The translations under genes and the position numbers were made by a program. A stretch of 32,676 bases of DNA from Planctomycetota bacterium (GTDB taxonomy: Bacteria > Planctomycetota > Planctomycetia > Planctomycetales > Planctomycetaceae), in the NCBI GenBank assembly GCA_018242565.1, contig JAFEBR010000991.1, forward strand, positions 1 through 32,676, in the 5' to 3' direction. Below are positions 23,263 through 31,487 of this stretch, one piece after another. The notes beneath the pieces are model-generated. The model saw only the letters and a program-made list of their open reading frames with translations, was not told the origin of the DNA and made no database searches. Position 1 is the first letter of the stretch, and every line of letters starts with the position of its first letter.

Positions 23263-23279
23263 CGATCGCTACGCGACCG
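23263..23279 (-). terminator. Stem-loop across the stop codon of the PEP-CTERM gene
   Basis: CGATCGC (23263-23269), loop TAC and GCGACCG (23273-23279) form a 7-bp stem (one G-T pair) around the TAG stop. No T-tract follows in the minus direction, so it may be a 3'-end-stabilising or REP-derived structure rather than an intrinsic terminator. Confidence 0.4.
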
Positions 23280-24006
23280 CCCCCTTCAAGCGGCGAATGC
23301 CCCAGGCCATCGCAGCAGCCGTCAGGCCCGCGATCAGGAAGAACACCAGGCTTCCCGGTTCGGGCACCGGATAGATCAGCGATGTGACCGGCAGGTGGAA
23401 CTCAAACACCTGACCGGCACGCATTGGTTTAATCAGAAATGATCCCGATTGCACCAGTTTCGTCAACACGTCGGAAGTGTCAAATTTCTTACTATTCACG
23501 CCACTGAAGGGACTTGTTCCCGCTGGGAGCAAATTCGTGGTCGAGGCCGTGCTGGTCAAGTTGCCGTCGACCGATGTGGAAAACGTCATTCCATTTGGTT
23601 GTATGTCAACACCAGCGCCAAAGAGAACGTCGGCGTCGATCACAGTGACATACGTGCCCGCGGTCATGGTAATCGTCCGGGTAACAGAGTACGAGACTTT
23701 GACGAGATTATTCGAAGCGGCGTCATTTCCTTTACTGTCGGAAGTGTAGATAATCGTTACCTCACTAACCGTAAATCCGTCGGATAAGTCACTGGGTTCG
23801 AATTCGGGAATGGAAGTCGTCTCTCCGCACCCGTCATCGGTCAAGTAAGTGACACTCGCCGAGCCAAAGAATGTCACTGTCCCAGCGGTAACGGACATGA
23901 CATTCAAACCACACAAGGCGACTGTGGCCAAGGCCATCCTCCAGAACTGCAAACGACACCAGGACGACAACCAACACGTCACGCCGCGGCTCACGATACG
24001 TTTCAT
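23269..24006 (-). CDS. PEP-CTERM sorting-domain protein
   Basis: A 245-residue exported protein. The long N-terminal signal ends near residue 42 (MALATVALCGLNVMSVTA). The mature part is Thr/Ser-rich and beta-strand-like (VTFFGSASVTYLTDDG, YSVTRTITMTAGTYVTVIDA). It ends with a PEP-CTERM tail: VPEPGSLVFFLIAGL, a transmembrane stretch and the basic RRLKG. Such tails are recognised by exosortase (EpsH-type) systems linked to extracellular polysaccharide; the exosortase is not in this window. The start ATG 24006 has AGGAG seven bases upstream. It lies 101 bp after the giant kinase gene and may be cotranscribed with it. Confidence 0.88.
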   Translation of the reverse strand: MKRIVSRGVTCWLSSWCRLQFWRMALATVALCGLNVMSVTAGTVTFFGSASVTYLTDDGCGETTSIPEFEPSDLSDGFTVSEVTIIYTSDSKGNDAASNNLVKVSYSVTRTITMTAGTYVTVIDADVLFGAGVDIQPNGMTFSTSVDGNLTSTASTTNLLPAGTSPFSGVNSKKFDTSDVLTKLVQSGSFLIKPMRAGQVFEFHLPVTSLIYPVPEPGSLVFFLIAGLTAAAMAWGIRRLKGAVA

Positions 24007-24107
24007 TTCAAGCTCCTGTAAATCAAGTGGCAAACGGAATCTAAACAAAGGGATTACTGCCCGAGCGCATTCAAACTGGAAGTGAACACATTGTCACCGT
24101 CTCATTT

Positions 24108-27100
24108 CTAATCTGGCTTCCGTGTGTGATCTGGCAGCGTCCGGACGGGACGGAACCCCGCGTGCATATTACGTAAAGTGCTGTGGATATTTTGGATGGC
24201 CCCGACATGACAAAAGCCTGGCGGCGAGCTATATCCTCCCCCCAAGTTGCCACGCGGTGCCGCCGGGTCGTCAGAATTGGGATTCTCGGGAACCGGTTGC
24301 CCGGCAATCGAAGACAGGTCATTACACCATTCGAAAGCATTTCCCAGCATGTCGAACAAGCCAAAATCGTTTGGTTTCCGCCTTCCCACAAAATCGACGA
24401 CATCCCCTTCGCTGTTGTTGTCGCCCCCCAAATAAAAGGCGTAGTGAGGCAATAACGAGGTTGATTCACCGTAGTACCGACTGGTATTCGTGCCGGCGCG
24501 ACAGGCAAACTCCCATTCTTCGGTCGTGGGGAGCCGAAATCCAGGTCGTTCCAGATAATTGTCGGCCAACGTCATATAGCCCCCGTGATCCACATAACAC
24601 CAATCATCCATGTTTTTGAAACCGTACTCCGCGCTGAGCCAGTTGCAAAAGCGGGCCGCCTCATGCCAGGAGATTCCCACCAATGCTGAATCTCCGCCCC
24701 TCCGCATGCAATTCGCCTGGTCCTCGGGAAATTGAAATTCAGCTTTGCCGCGACTTTCCTGACCGTTTTCAGAATGAATCACCACTTCTGGTTGATTTTT
24801 ATTGACCTTATCCTTCCACTGCTTATACCGCTTTCGGGTGATCTCGGTTGTCGCGATCGCGAACAGCCGATTAGGGCCGGCAGGCTTTGTTTCCAAATCG
24901 AGAATGACATACGTTTGCCCGAAGTTGTTAACGAACCAGTTGCGCGGGCTGTTTTTTTGGTATCTATCAAAATCAACTTTTTTCTCCTTTAGCCCGTATT
25001 TGATTTCCGCAAGGCGATTTTTCCACTGTATTTGCCAGGCGAGTGGGAGCTTTGACGATGTGTCGCCCTTGAACCATTTATTCCATAACCATTCGGCAGA
25101 AGAATGAATGCTTGCGTCGGAATTGGTTTGGAATTCCTCCAGAACTTTTTTAAGAAAGTCTTCCGTTTTGCTGGATTGAGCTGTGTACAGTTCGTCCAGT
25201 GGATATTCACCCAGCGCCTGCAATAACGCCGCCTTGATCGAGTTGTCGTCTGTCTTGTCGTAACCCTCGATCAACTGGAAAGGATCAACCTTCAGGGGGT
25301 GGACCAGGTGAATCAATTGACTGCGGACTTCGTTGTTGGGCCGTTTGGCGAAGACCGGCCAAGCCTTCTGGGGGCGTCCGAGTTTCAGCAGTGCCACGGC
25401 GACATTGGCCCACTGTTCCCACACGATCTCAGACTCGTCGGCCTGTTCGGCCCATTCGACAAATTGATCGGGATCTGTCCGCTTGATCTGGTCAAAAATC
25501 AAATGAAACTGAACCGGTTTTGAGTCAGCGAGCAACCGAGCCAAGTCTTGCACCCGATTTTTCAACAAGACCACGAGTGACTTCGTCGCTTCGAGGTTTC
25601 TGCCATCCTTTTGGGCTTCGGGATCCCTGAAAACCTCTTGGAGCCGCTTCAAAAGCGATTCCGAAACGGGCTCCAGTGAAGCCAGCCAGGTTTCGCGGCT
25701 CTTCGCTTTCACGAGAACATCAGCGACCTCGCCACCGATCGATTTCCAGATCTCAGCGTGTGGGGCATAGGTCGCCAGCGCACACGCGGCCCGAAACGAC
25801 TCAGAGTCTTCGCCTTCCATTTTCGTTTGAGCCAGTTCTTTCAACGGCCCAAGAATTGTTTCGGCATGCGGCAACAGGGCGTCGCGGACGATCGAAAACT
25901 GCGTCGCGTCCACACGCGTCAATTGCTCTCCCAGGTATTTGACCACTTTCTTGGCATACTCTTCCACTTCCATCAGGGCCAGCGCGGCGTGCAGTTTCGT
26001 CTGCAATTCGTCACTTTCAGAACCATCTGGCCTCACAAATTTGTTCCACAGCATCGGTTCGACTTGCGGACGATGCACATCCATTCTGGCGAGCAGATTG
26101 GGCACCTTCGTGGTCGGGGCCAGAAGCAGTTTGTCGACAAACGCTGCAGCAGCAGCGTTTGCCCGTGCCTGCGCTTCCTCGGCGGCGGCGTTCGCCCGCG
26201 CCTTCGCATCCTCGGCAGCGCGCGCGGCCAGTTGATCACGATACGACACCCCCGCCGCAGCCGTCGCCGAGAACAGCGACAATCCCGCCGCCGCGCGGAG
26301 AAAATGTCGTCGTCCCGCCTGTTGCATCAGGCCGCGCTCTGCCGTATTCCAGCGCCGTGGTTCCGTACACCAACGAAAATTCAGATATTCCAGCAGCGTC
26401 GGCAGAAAGCGGATGTTTTTCCGCCATTGCCAAAGGCGTGACCGCTCGGCAAGCTGCAGTTCGGCACGACCTTGGCGAGTTTCCTGCTGCTTGCGGGTGA
26501 GCCAATTCCGCAAAGGCTGGACCAGGTAGTCGTGAGTAAGCTGGTACCCGCGCTGCGGAGCCAACTCTTCCCCCGTCGGGGCGGTGTCCGCAGCCACGAG
26601 AGATTCCGTCGGGGTGATCAGCCGCACTTCACCATCCAGCAACTGAATCACATCTTCAAAATCAGCGGCTGACACCTTGGGACCAACCGCCTGCCGCAAC
26701 TCATCGAGCGTGCGCATGTGGCCACGAATGTCGGTCACTTCATCGGGTAGCAACGCACCGAGCACCGCCCGGGCCGTCGCCTGATGGAATCGGTGCCGAG
26801 GATTCGCCGTCGGTGGCGCAAATGTCATTTCCAAAAACGTCTCACCCACACCGCTGGTACCGCCGGCCTGTTTCAGCGAAGCGGGAGTCCAAGGCCGCGA
26901 TTTCATCATTTCGGCGAACAGGGCCAGGTGTGCTCCGACAACTTTGCCATCCGCGGCAAGGCCCGCCACCGCTCCATCCAGGAAGTCGTGTTGTTCACGC
27001 GTCATCGCCCCGATCTGATCGGGCAGTTGACCAAAAGCCCGGCCGAATGCGGCCAGAATTCGACGTGAATGACTGACGTCGAACAAATCGACGACCATGG

Positions 27101-28901
27101 CATTGTGCCCCTGGACGAGGTTGACCTCGAGCTCTTGAAAGAAGCGGGTCACTCCCAACCAGAAATCATCGCGCACCAGACATACCCCCTGGACGTGAAC
27201 CCCGTCGCATTGCCGCAGGGCTTCGACCAATTCGTGGTCAGCCGAGTCGCCTCGGGCATGCAGCCATTGCTCGATCTGATCAATCACGATCAAGACTTTT
27301 CGCCCGCTCGGATCCCCCCCATTGAGCCGCAACGCCGCGACCGCACTGGGGAGATTCTGGTAGCCCGCGCCTTGTAGCGCGCCGCTGCGCTCCAATCCGC
27401 TCAACAACCGCGATTCGGTATCCGCCGGGGTGGCGGCGACGTACACGCAGAGAATGTCGCGCGACAGACGAGGAAACAACCCGGCCCGGACCAGCGATGA
27501 CTTGCCAGAACCCGAAGGACCGTAAATGAGTCCGACCGGAAACGTTCGCGACGGATCACGGTCTTCGATTCGCGATTTCCAGAACCGCAGGCTATCGGGC
27601 AGGCCATGCCGATCGCGCGGCCCCGGCAGCAATTCCAGAAAAAAATCGGCATCGTGCTCGTCGAACGCACGCAACCCCTTCGGCACCAAACGGAGCTTCG
27701 CTTCGCGGGTACCGTCACTCGCACCTGGGGTTGCCGGGTTCGTTGGCACTTGCCCCGCGGGTACCTGATCGCGAGGACTGGCAACCGCATCGGCCAGATA
27801 CCCCCGCAAATCGTGAGCCATTTCAAACGCGCTGGCATACCGGTCGGCTCGACGTTTGGCGAGCGCCCGCAGACAAATCTGTTCCAGTGCCAGCGGAATC
27901 CGATCGTCGATCTGACGCGGCGGCACCGGATCGGCCGTGAGAATTCGTGCTCGCAATTGCGCGGGGTCCTGTGCGACAAACGGACGCCTTCCCACCAGCA
28001 TTTCATAGAACATGACCCCCAGACTGAACAGGTCGCTCCGATTGTCGAGCAGGTGCCCTTCGCCGCGCACTTGTTCCGGGCTCATATACGCGGGAGTTCC
28101 CGCACGGCTGAAGAACTCGTCGGGACGATGTTCCCGCATGGCCAGTCCGAAATCGGCCAAATACGGTTCGCCGTCACGGTCCAGCAGGATATTCGCGGGC
28201 TTAACATCTCGGTGAATAATTCGCTGCCCATGCGCGAACTCGAGCGCCTCGGCGATCGCCGCCAGCAACTGAGCTGTTTCTCGATGCGACGGTCTCCAGC
28301 GTTCGAGCTTTTCCGACAGCGAATTCCCGTCGATGAACTTGGACACGACATAACAGGGAAACTCAGAGGAACTGCCCACGTCATATACAGGCACAATGTG
28401 CGGATGCGACAAGTTGGCCGCCAATCGCGCTTCGCTCAGGTAAGCACTCACTTCGTCCGCACAGGCCACCCGGTCCGCATGAGGAATCTTGATCGCGACT
28501 TCGCGCTGCAACTGCTCGTCGTGCGCCAGGTATACCAGACCAAAGCTGCCCTGGCCCAGCAACCGCTCGACGCGATACCGCCCAATCGCTGCCGGCGTCT
28601 TGGGAAGCGCGGCGCGCACCCGTGCCGGGACCGGCCGGAATTCCGTGCGGACTTTCAGCCGACAAATCTCCACTTCGAGTTCGGGAAATCGCCCGACGAA
28701 ATCCTGGATCGCGGCGGCACGGGGTTCGCCTCGATCTTCGCGCAACAGAATCTCCCCTTCGATGAGCGCCAGCAACAGTTCCTGATCGGCGCCGGTCACA
28801 CCATGCTGCTGCAGCAGCACTTCGACCGGTAGGCGTTGCTCAGATTGCCAGGCCGTGGCCTGCGCACTCAACAGGGTTTCCAGTAGTAGCTCAGCATTCA
28901 T
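24108..28901 (-). CDS. Giant Ser/Thr protein kinase - nSTAND ATPase - FGE-sulfatase-domain protein (1597 aa)
   Basis: Signal-transduction protein. The kinase domain spans about residues 109-370: glycine loop GQGSFGLVYLA, VAIK (K138), HRDVKPANILL (230-239), DFGLA (250-254) and the MSPEQ activation-loop end. An nSTAND-type ATPase follows: Walker A GPSGSGKSS (461-469), Walker B KVLIVIDQIEQW (535-546), QLTHDYLVQPLRNW further on. A hydrophobic segment with an Ala-rich coiled coil (RAAAGLSLFSATAAAG) and a long helical region lead to an FGE/SUMF1-like domain at about 1346-1597 (FRLPTTEEWEFACRAG, FGLFDMLGNAFEW, HAGFRPVR). The usual RVxRGGSW strand reads PRGNLGGGYS. ATG 28901 is used; TTG 28907 has a better-placed AGGAGG. 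An ECF sigma gene lies upstream. Confidence 0.92.
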   Translation of the reverse strand: MNAELLLETLLSAQATAWQSEQRLPVEVLLQQHGVTGADQELLLALIEGEILLREDRGEPRAAAIQDFVGRFPELEVEICRLKVRTEFRPVPARVRAALPKTPAAIGRYRVERLLGQGSFGLVYLAHDEQLQREVAIKIPHADRVACADEVSAYLSEARLAANLSHPHIVPVYDVGSSSEFPCYVVSKFIDGNSLSEKLERWRPSHRETAQLLAAIAEALEFAHGQRIIHRDVKPANILLDRDGEPYLADFGLAMREHRPDEFFSRAGTPAYMSPEQVRGEGHLLDNRSDLFSLGVMFYEMLVGRRPFVAQDPAQLRARILTADPVPPRQIDDRIPLALEQICLRALAKRRADRYASAFEMAHDLRGYLADAVASPRDQVPAGQVPTNPATPGASDGTREAKLRLVPKGLRAFDEHDADFFLELLPGPRDRHGLPDSLRFWKSRIEDRDPSRTFPVGLIYGPSGSGKSSLVRAGLFPRLSRDILCVYVAATPADTESRLLSGLERSGALQGAGYQNLPSAVAALRLNGGDPSGRKVLIVIDQIEQWLHARGDSADHELVEALRQCDGVHVQGVCLVRDDFWLGVTRFFQELEVNLVQGHNAMVVDLFDVSHSRRILAAFGRAFGQLPDQIGAMTREQHDFLDGAVAGLAADGKVVGAHLALFAEMMKSRPWTPASLKQAGGTSGVGETFLEMTFAPPTANPRHRFHQATARAVLGALLPDEVTDIRGHMRTLDELRQAVGPKVSAADFEDVIQLLDGEVRLITPTESLVAADTAPTGEELAPQRGYQLTHDYLVQPLRNWLTRKQQETRQGRAELQLAERSRLWQWRKNIRFLPTLLEYLNFRWCTEPRRWNTAERGLMQQAGRRHFLRAAAGLSLFSATAAAGVSYRDQLAARAAEDAKARANAAAEEAQARANAAAAAFVDKLLLAPTTKVPNLLARMDVHRPQVEPMLWNKFVRPDGSESDELQTKLHAALALMEVEEYAKKVVKYLGEQLTRVDATQFSIVRDALLPHAETILGPLKELAQTKMEGEDSESFRAACALATYAPHAEIWKSIGGEVADVLVKAKSRETWLASLEPVSESLLKRLQEVFRDPEAQKDGRNLEATKSLVVLLKNRVQDLARLLADSKPVQFHLIFDQIKRTDPDQFVEWAEQADESEIVWEQWANVAVALLKLGRPQKAWPVFAKRPNNEVRSQLIHLVHPLKVDPFQLIEGYDKTDDNSIKAALLQALGEYPLDELYTAQSSKTEDFLKKVLEEFQTNSDASIHSSAEWLWNKWFKGDTSSKLPLAWQIQWKNRLAEIKYGLKEKKVDFDRYQKNSPRNWFVNNFGQTYVILDLETKPAGPNRLFAIATTEITRKRYKQWKDKVNKNQPEVVIHSENGQESRGKAEFQFPEDQANCMRRGGDSALVGISWHEAARFCNWLSAEYGFKNMDDWCYVDHGGYMTLADNYLERPGFRLPTTEEWEFACRAGTNTSRYYGESTSLLPHYAFYLGGDNNSEGDVVDFVGRRKPNDFGLFDMLGNAFEWCNDLSSIAGQPVPENPNSDDPAAPRGNLGGGYSSPPGFCHVGAIQNIHSTLRNMHAGFRPVRTLPDHTRKPD

Positions 28902-29043
28902 GGCCAATGTACATCCTCCTGGCAATTCAAACTGGCACCGTTGGATATGCAGTGTCTAAGGCCGAGAAACGGTCGACAAGAACATTTTCGTACGTCCACT
29001 GCGATGACCATTTGATCTAATCTGTCCCTCCCCTCACGACTGG

Positions 29044-29658
29044 TTACGAGTCAGAGAGCAAGTCTGGATTAACGTCTTGCCGGTATTTATCACGAGCCCG
29101 ATTGAAACGTACCCGCAGAGCATGCGACGAGCGCCCCAATGCGGCCCCAATCTCCTCCCAACTCAATCCCTGCAGGTACAAATCGAGTACCGCCACCAGA
29201 TCGGGTGCCAATTGCTGCCGGAAACCGGCGATAATCTCCCGGTTTCCGACCCGATGACTGGGAGTGCTTGAAGAATCCTCCAAGCCCGACTCAGCAACAG
29301 CTTTTGAACCGGAAATTTCTCCATGTTTCAGCCGAACCAATTTGCCTCCGCCACGAGCCTGATGCCGCCTCCAGGCCTCATCCACTTTATTCAGCGCCAT
29401 GCAGACCAGGTAGGCGACCAGATTCTCAAGCGACTCGAATTTCCCCTCACCCTTTTGCAGAAACCGCAGGAAGTGCGGCAGAACGTCCTGACAGATATCC
29501 GAGGCATCGCAAACCCGCTGGACGTCAGATTTTGCCAATTTACCCGCCACGATCTGACTGACAATCGGCCGGTACTTCTCTACGAATTGGCGGACCGTCT
29601 CGGGATCGTTGACCCGCAAATTTCTCAGAAATGCAGAAAAATCCTGTTCATTGCGCAT
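29044..29658 (-). CDS. ECF-family RNA polymerase sigma factor (planctomycete kinase-associated type)
   Basis: A 204-residue sigma factor. Region 2 is near the N-terminus (DASDICQDVLPHFLRFL near residue 50, LVAYLVCMALNKVDEAWRRH near 83). Region 4 is C-terminal (LAPDLVAVLDLYLQGLSWEE, then ALGRSSHALRVRFNRARDKYR). Middle residues form a charged linker. The start ATG 29658 is used; GTG 29670 would add four residues. The gene lies 142 bp upstream of the giant kinase on the same strand. Such sigma-kinase pairs are common in planctomycetes, where the kinase may act on its sigma factor instead of an anti-sigma; none is visible here. Confidence 0.88.
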   Translation of the reverse strand: MRNEQDFSAFLRNLRVNDPETVRQFVEKYRPIVSQIVAGKLAKSDVQRVCDASDICQDVLPHFLRFLQKGEGKFESLENLVAYLVCMALNKVDEAWRRHQARGGGKLVRLKHGEISGSKAVAESGLEDSSSTPSHRVGNREIIAGFRQQLAPDLVAVLDLYLQGLSWEEIGAALGRSSHALRVRFNRARDKYRQDVNPDLLSDS

Positions 29659-29731
29659 GCGCGAACCCACATCCCCTGCATTAAGAACGGTAGAGGTTTT
29701 TCACTCGACAACCATTCGCGGCCCGCGAGAT

Positions 29732-29744
29732 GTGTCGCCGACAC
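29732..29744. promoter_or_regulatory. 13-bp palindrome upstream of the sigma gene
   Basis: GTGTCG-C-CGACAC is a perfect dyad about 74 bases before the sigma start codon. Such a site could be an operator, but no regulator is known and one dyad of this size can occur by chance. Confidence 0.3.
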
Positions 29745-30054
29745 TTAGTTGATCCCGGAACATTACTTTTAGTGCGCCACCCGACGCGAAACAATGGCTG
29801 AACTGAAACATTAACACAAATTGTTGAACCATGCCCGAATGGTTGTCCCGGCGGACGGTTGATGGTGTCGTTGCGCACTCACGGCCACCCAGGCGAGACA
29901 AAGCCTGCCGATTACACCTCCCGTGTGCCCATTCCGTTGTCGCAATCGAACCGACACACAGAAGCGGCCCAAGATTCATAGCTCAGTACGAAGACAACGT
30001 TGAAACACGCATTCAAAGCCTAGAAGACACCTTGTGTGTGTTGGGCCGGGGGCG

Positions 30055-30084
30055 AGGCCAGTGATTGTCACAGGTCACTGGCTT
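30055..30084 (-). terminator. Stem-loop downstream of the HupE cassette
   Basis: AGGCCAGTGA (30055-30064) and TCACTGGCTT (30075-30084) form a 10-bp stem with one G-T pair and a 10-base loop. It lies about 190 bases after the stop of the last HupE gene and has no T-tract on the minus strand, so its role is uncertain. Confidence 0.35.
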
Positions 30085-30276
30085 CAGCTCTGCTGGCAGC
30101 ACACCACAAGCTGACGTACCACAACCGATACTGACGATTTCGCAGCGAAAATCACCGCGACATCCCCTGATCACCTCGTCGTCGTTTCAGTCGGCAGCCC
30201 ACTCAGATTGATCGACGGCGAGGTGATACGGTTGGGCTTGCGATGGCGCAGGCACGCCACCCGTTCAACATCGTCT

Positions 30277-30894
30277 TCAACCGGCAAGCCGTTGCCGGAG
30301 TTCCCAGCCCAGCACAAGCAGATTGATGGCCACCAGCCAACTGGCCGCCACGCGGACCACGATCTGCTGCCACCCGTGCGAACACTTGACCGCCAGCGAG
30401 GTCACCCAGGCGGTCACCATGAACACGCACGCCACGTTGCCGGCCAGCACCAACGGCCCATCCGTGAGCGCACGAAATTCGCCCCCATTGGTCAGGCCCC
30501 ATCCCAGGCCTATGACTGACGAGAACACTCCGATGATCGCTGGCGAACAGCGAAGCCGGGCGGCGACCAGCACGGCGACCAGCAACGTGGCCCCCGCCGC
30601 GACAGACACGGGGACCGTAAACGGCCGGCTCCATTCCATCTGGCCCAGCAGCATTCCGACCAGCCAACTGGCGGTGAGCGACAGCAAAGCCGTACGGCCC
30701 GCTGCCGGCCCCGCGGCTCCTGCCAGCAGCGACAGCGCCAACACCATCATCAAGTCGGTCGGCGTCACAAATGGGTGACAAAGTCCATCATAGAACGGCC
30801 CAAATTGGGTATTCACCAGGTGAGCCTGCGCCACCGCCGGGTACAGCAGCACCAGGCCACTGCAGAGTCCCGAAATCATCCGACTGCGGTTCAT
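30277..30894 (-). CDS. HupE/UreJ-like membrane protein, third and divergent (205 aa)
   Basis: Polytopic membrane protein. A signal-like segment (MISGLCSGLVLLYPAVAQA) ends before AHLVNTQFGPFYDGLCHPFV, and about six hydrophobic helices follow. The pattern FYDGLCHPFVTPTDLMMVLAL aligns with the HupE/UreJ motif G-F-x-HP-x-G-x-DH-x-LAM, but the metal-associated HxxGxDH is reduced to HPFVTPTDL, with the second His missing. HupE/UreJ proteins are nickel/cobalt permeases in hydrogenase or urease clusters; this copy may have lost metal transport or have a structural role. ATG 30894 overlaps the stop of the previous gene (ATGA), indicating coupled translation. Confidence 0.78.
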   Translation of the reverse strand: MNRSRMISGLCSGLVLLYPAVAQAHLVNTQFGPFYDGLCHPFVTPTDLMMVLALSLLAGAAGPAAGRTALLSLTASWLVGMLLGQMEWSRPFTVPVSVAAGATLLVAVLVAARLRCSPAIIGVFSSVIGLGWGLTNGGEFRALTDGPLVLAGNVACVFMVTAWVTSLAVKCSHGWQQIVVRVAASWLVAINLLVLGWELRQRLAG

Positions 30895-31487
30895 GCGACG
30901 GCCCGATACAGAAAAAACAAACCGCCGGCCGCAATCAGCAACCCAGCCCACTGGATGACTTTCGCCCCCCACGTCCAGCGGTCGATCAGCCCCAGCAGAA
31001 TCCCGGCAGCGTGGAGCAATCCCGTCCCGATGACAAACCCTATGGAATATAAAACTCCGCTGTCGCCAGCCGGCAACTCCGTGCCGTGTGCGTGTCCATG
31101 AAAGATCGCAAACACTCCGACGATGGTCAGGGCCACGGGCAGCGGCGGTCGGACCTGTCGAAAAACCAGCCCTCCCAGAATCAGCGCCGACAGCGCGATT
31201 CCAAACTCAATCCCCGGCAAGGGCACTCCGATCAATCCCAGAAATCCGCCACAGGCCATGACCATGGGAAAAGCAACTGGCAGCAGCCAGATCGCCGGAG
31301 CCCCCAGTTGCGCCCCCCACAAACCCACTGCCACCATGGCCAGGACATGATCGGGCCCAAACATCGGATGGGTGAATCCATTGAGGAAGCCCCCCGTCGG
31401 ATCCCCGGCATGGGCCAGCACAACGCGTGGCAGGGTCAGGCACAAGACCGCAGCCCCGATCAGCACAGACAGCTTGCGTGTTTTCAT
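30891..31487 (-). CDS. HupE/UreJ family metal permease (198 aa)
   Basis: Canonical-length HupE/UreJ protein. A signal-like helix covers about residues 1-25 (LSVLIGAAVLCLTLPRVVLA), then AHAGDPTGGFLNGFTHPMFG and PDHVLAMVAVGLWGAQLG (the HPxxGxDH motif, about 39-47). About six further helices include GVFAIFHGHAHGTELP with several His residues. HupE and UreJ import nickel for hydrogenase or urease; no such enzyme genes are visible here, so the metal and purpose are open. The start overlaps the stop of the longer upstream protein by 4 bp, and the stop overlaps the next start by 4 bp. Confidence 0.9.
   Translation of the reverse strand: MKTRKLSVLIGAAVLCLTLPRVVLAHAGDPTGGFLNGFTHPMFGPDHVLAMVAVGLWGAQLGAPAIWLLPVAFPMVMACGGFLGLIGVPLPGIEFGIALSALILGGLVFRQVRPPLPVALTIVGVFAIFHGHAHGTELPAGDSGVLYSIGFVIGTGLLHAAGILLGLIDRWTWGAKVIQWAGLLIAAGGLFFLYRAVA

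Larger units (their letters stand above)
29659..30276. other. Intergenic region upstream of the sigma factor
   Basis: About 620 bases without a convincing gene; short frames on both strands match nothing I know. It holds a 13-bp perfect palindrome (29732-29744) and a long stem-loop (30055-30084). The promoter of the sigma/kinase unit must lie here, but no clear -35/-10 pair was recognised. The right end is the 3' flank of the HupE cassette. Confidence 0.55.

Noticed and set aside
27606-28832. Plus-strand open frame of 408 codons
   Set aside because: It is the shadow of the kinase domain of the giant protein on the other strand.
29831-30064. Plus-strand frame of 77 codons before the sigma gene
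   Set aside because: No ribosome site and no family pattern, and it ends in the stem-loop; not supported as a gene.
30203-30781. Minus-strand frame of 192 codons overlapping the third HupE-like gene
   Set aside because: The other frame has a signal segment, membrane helices and a coupled ATGA start; this one is Gly/Arg/Ala-rich without helices.
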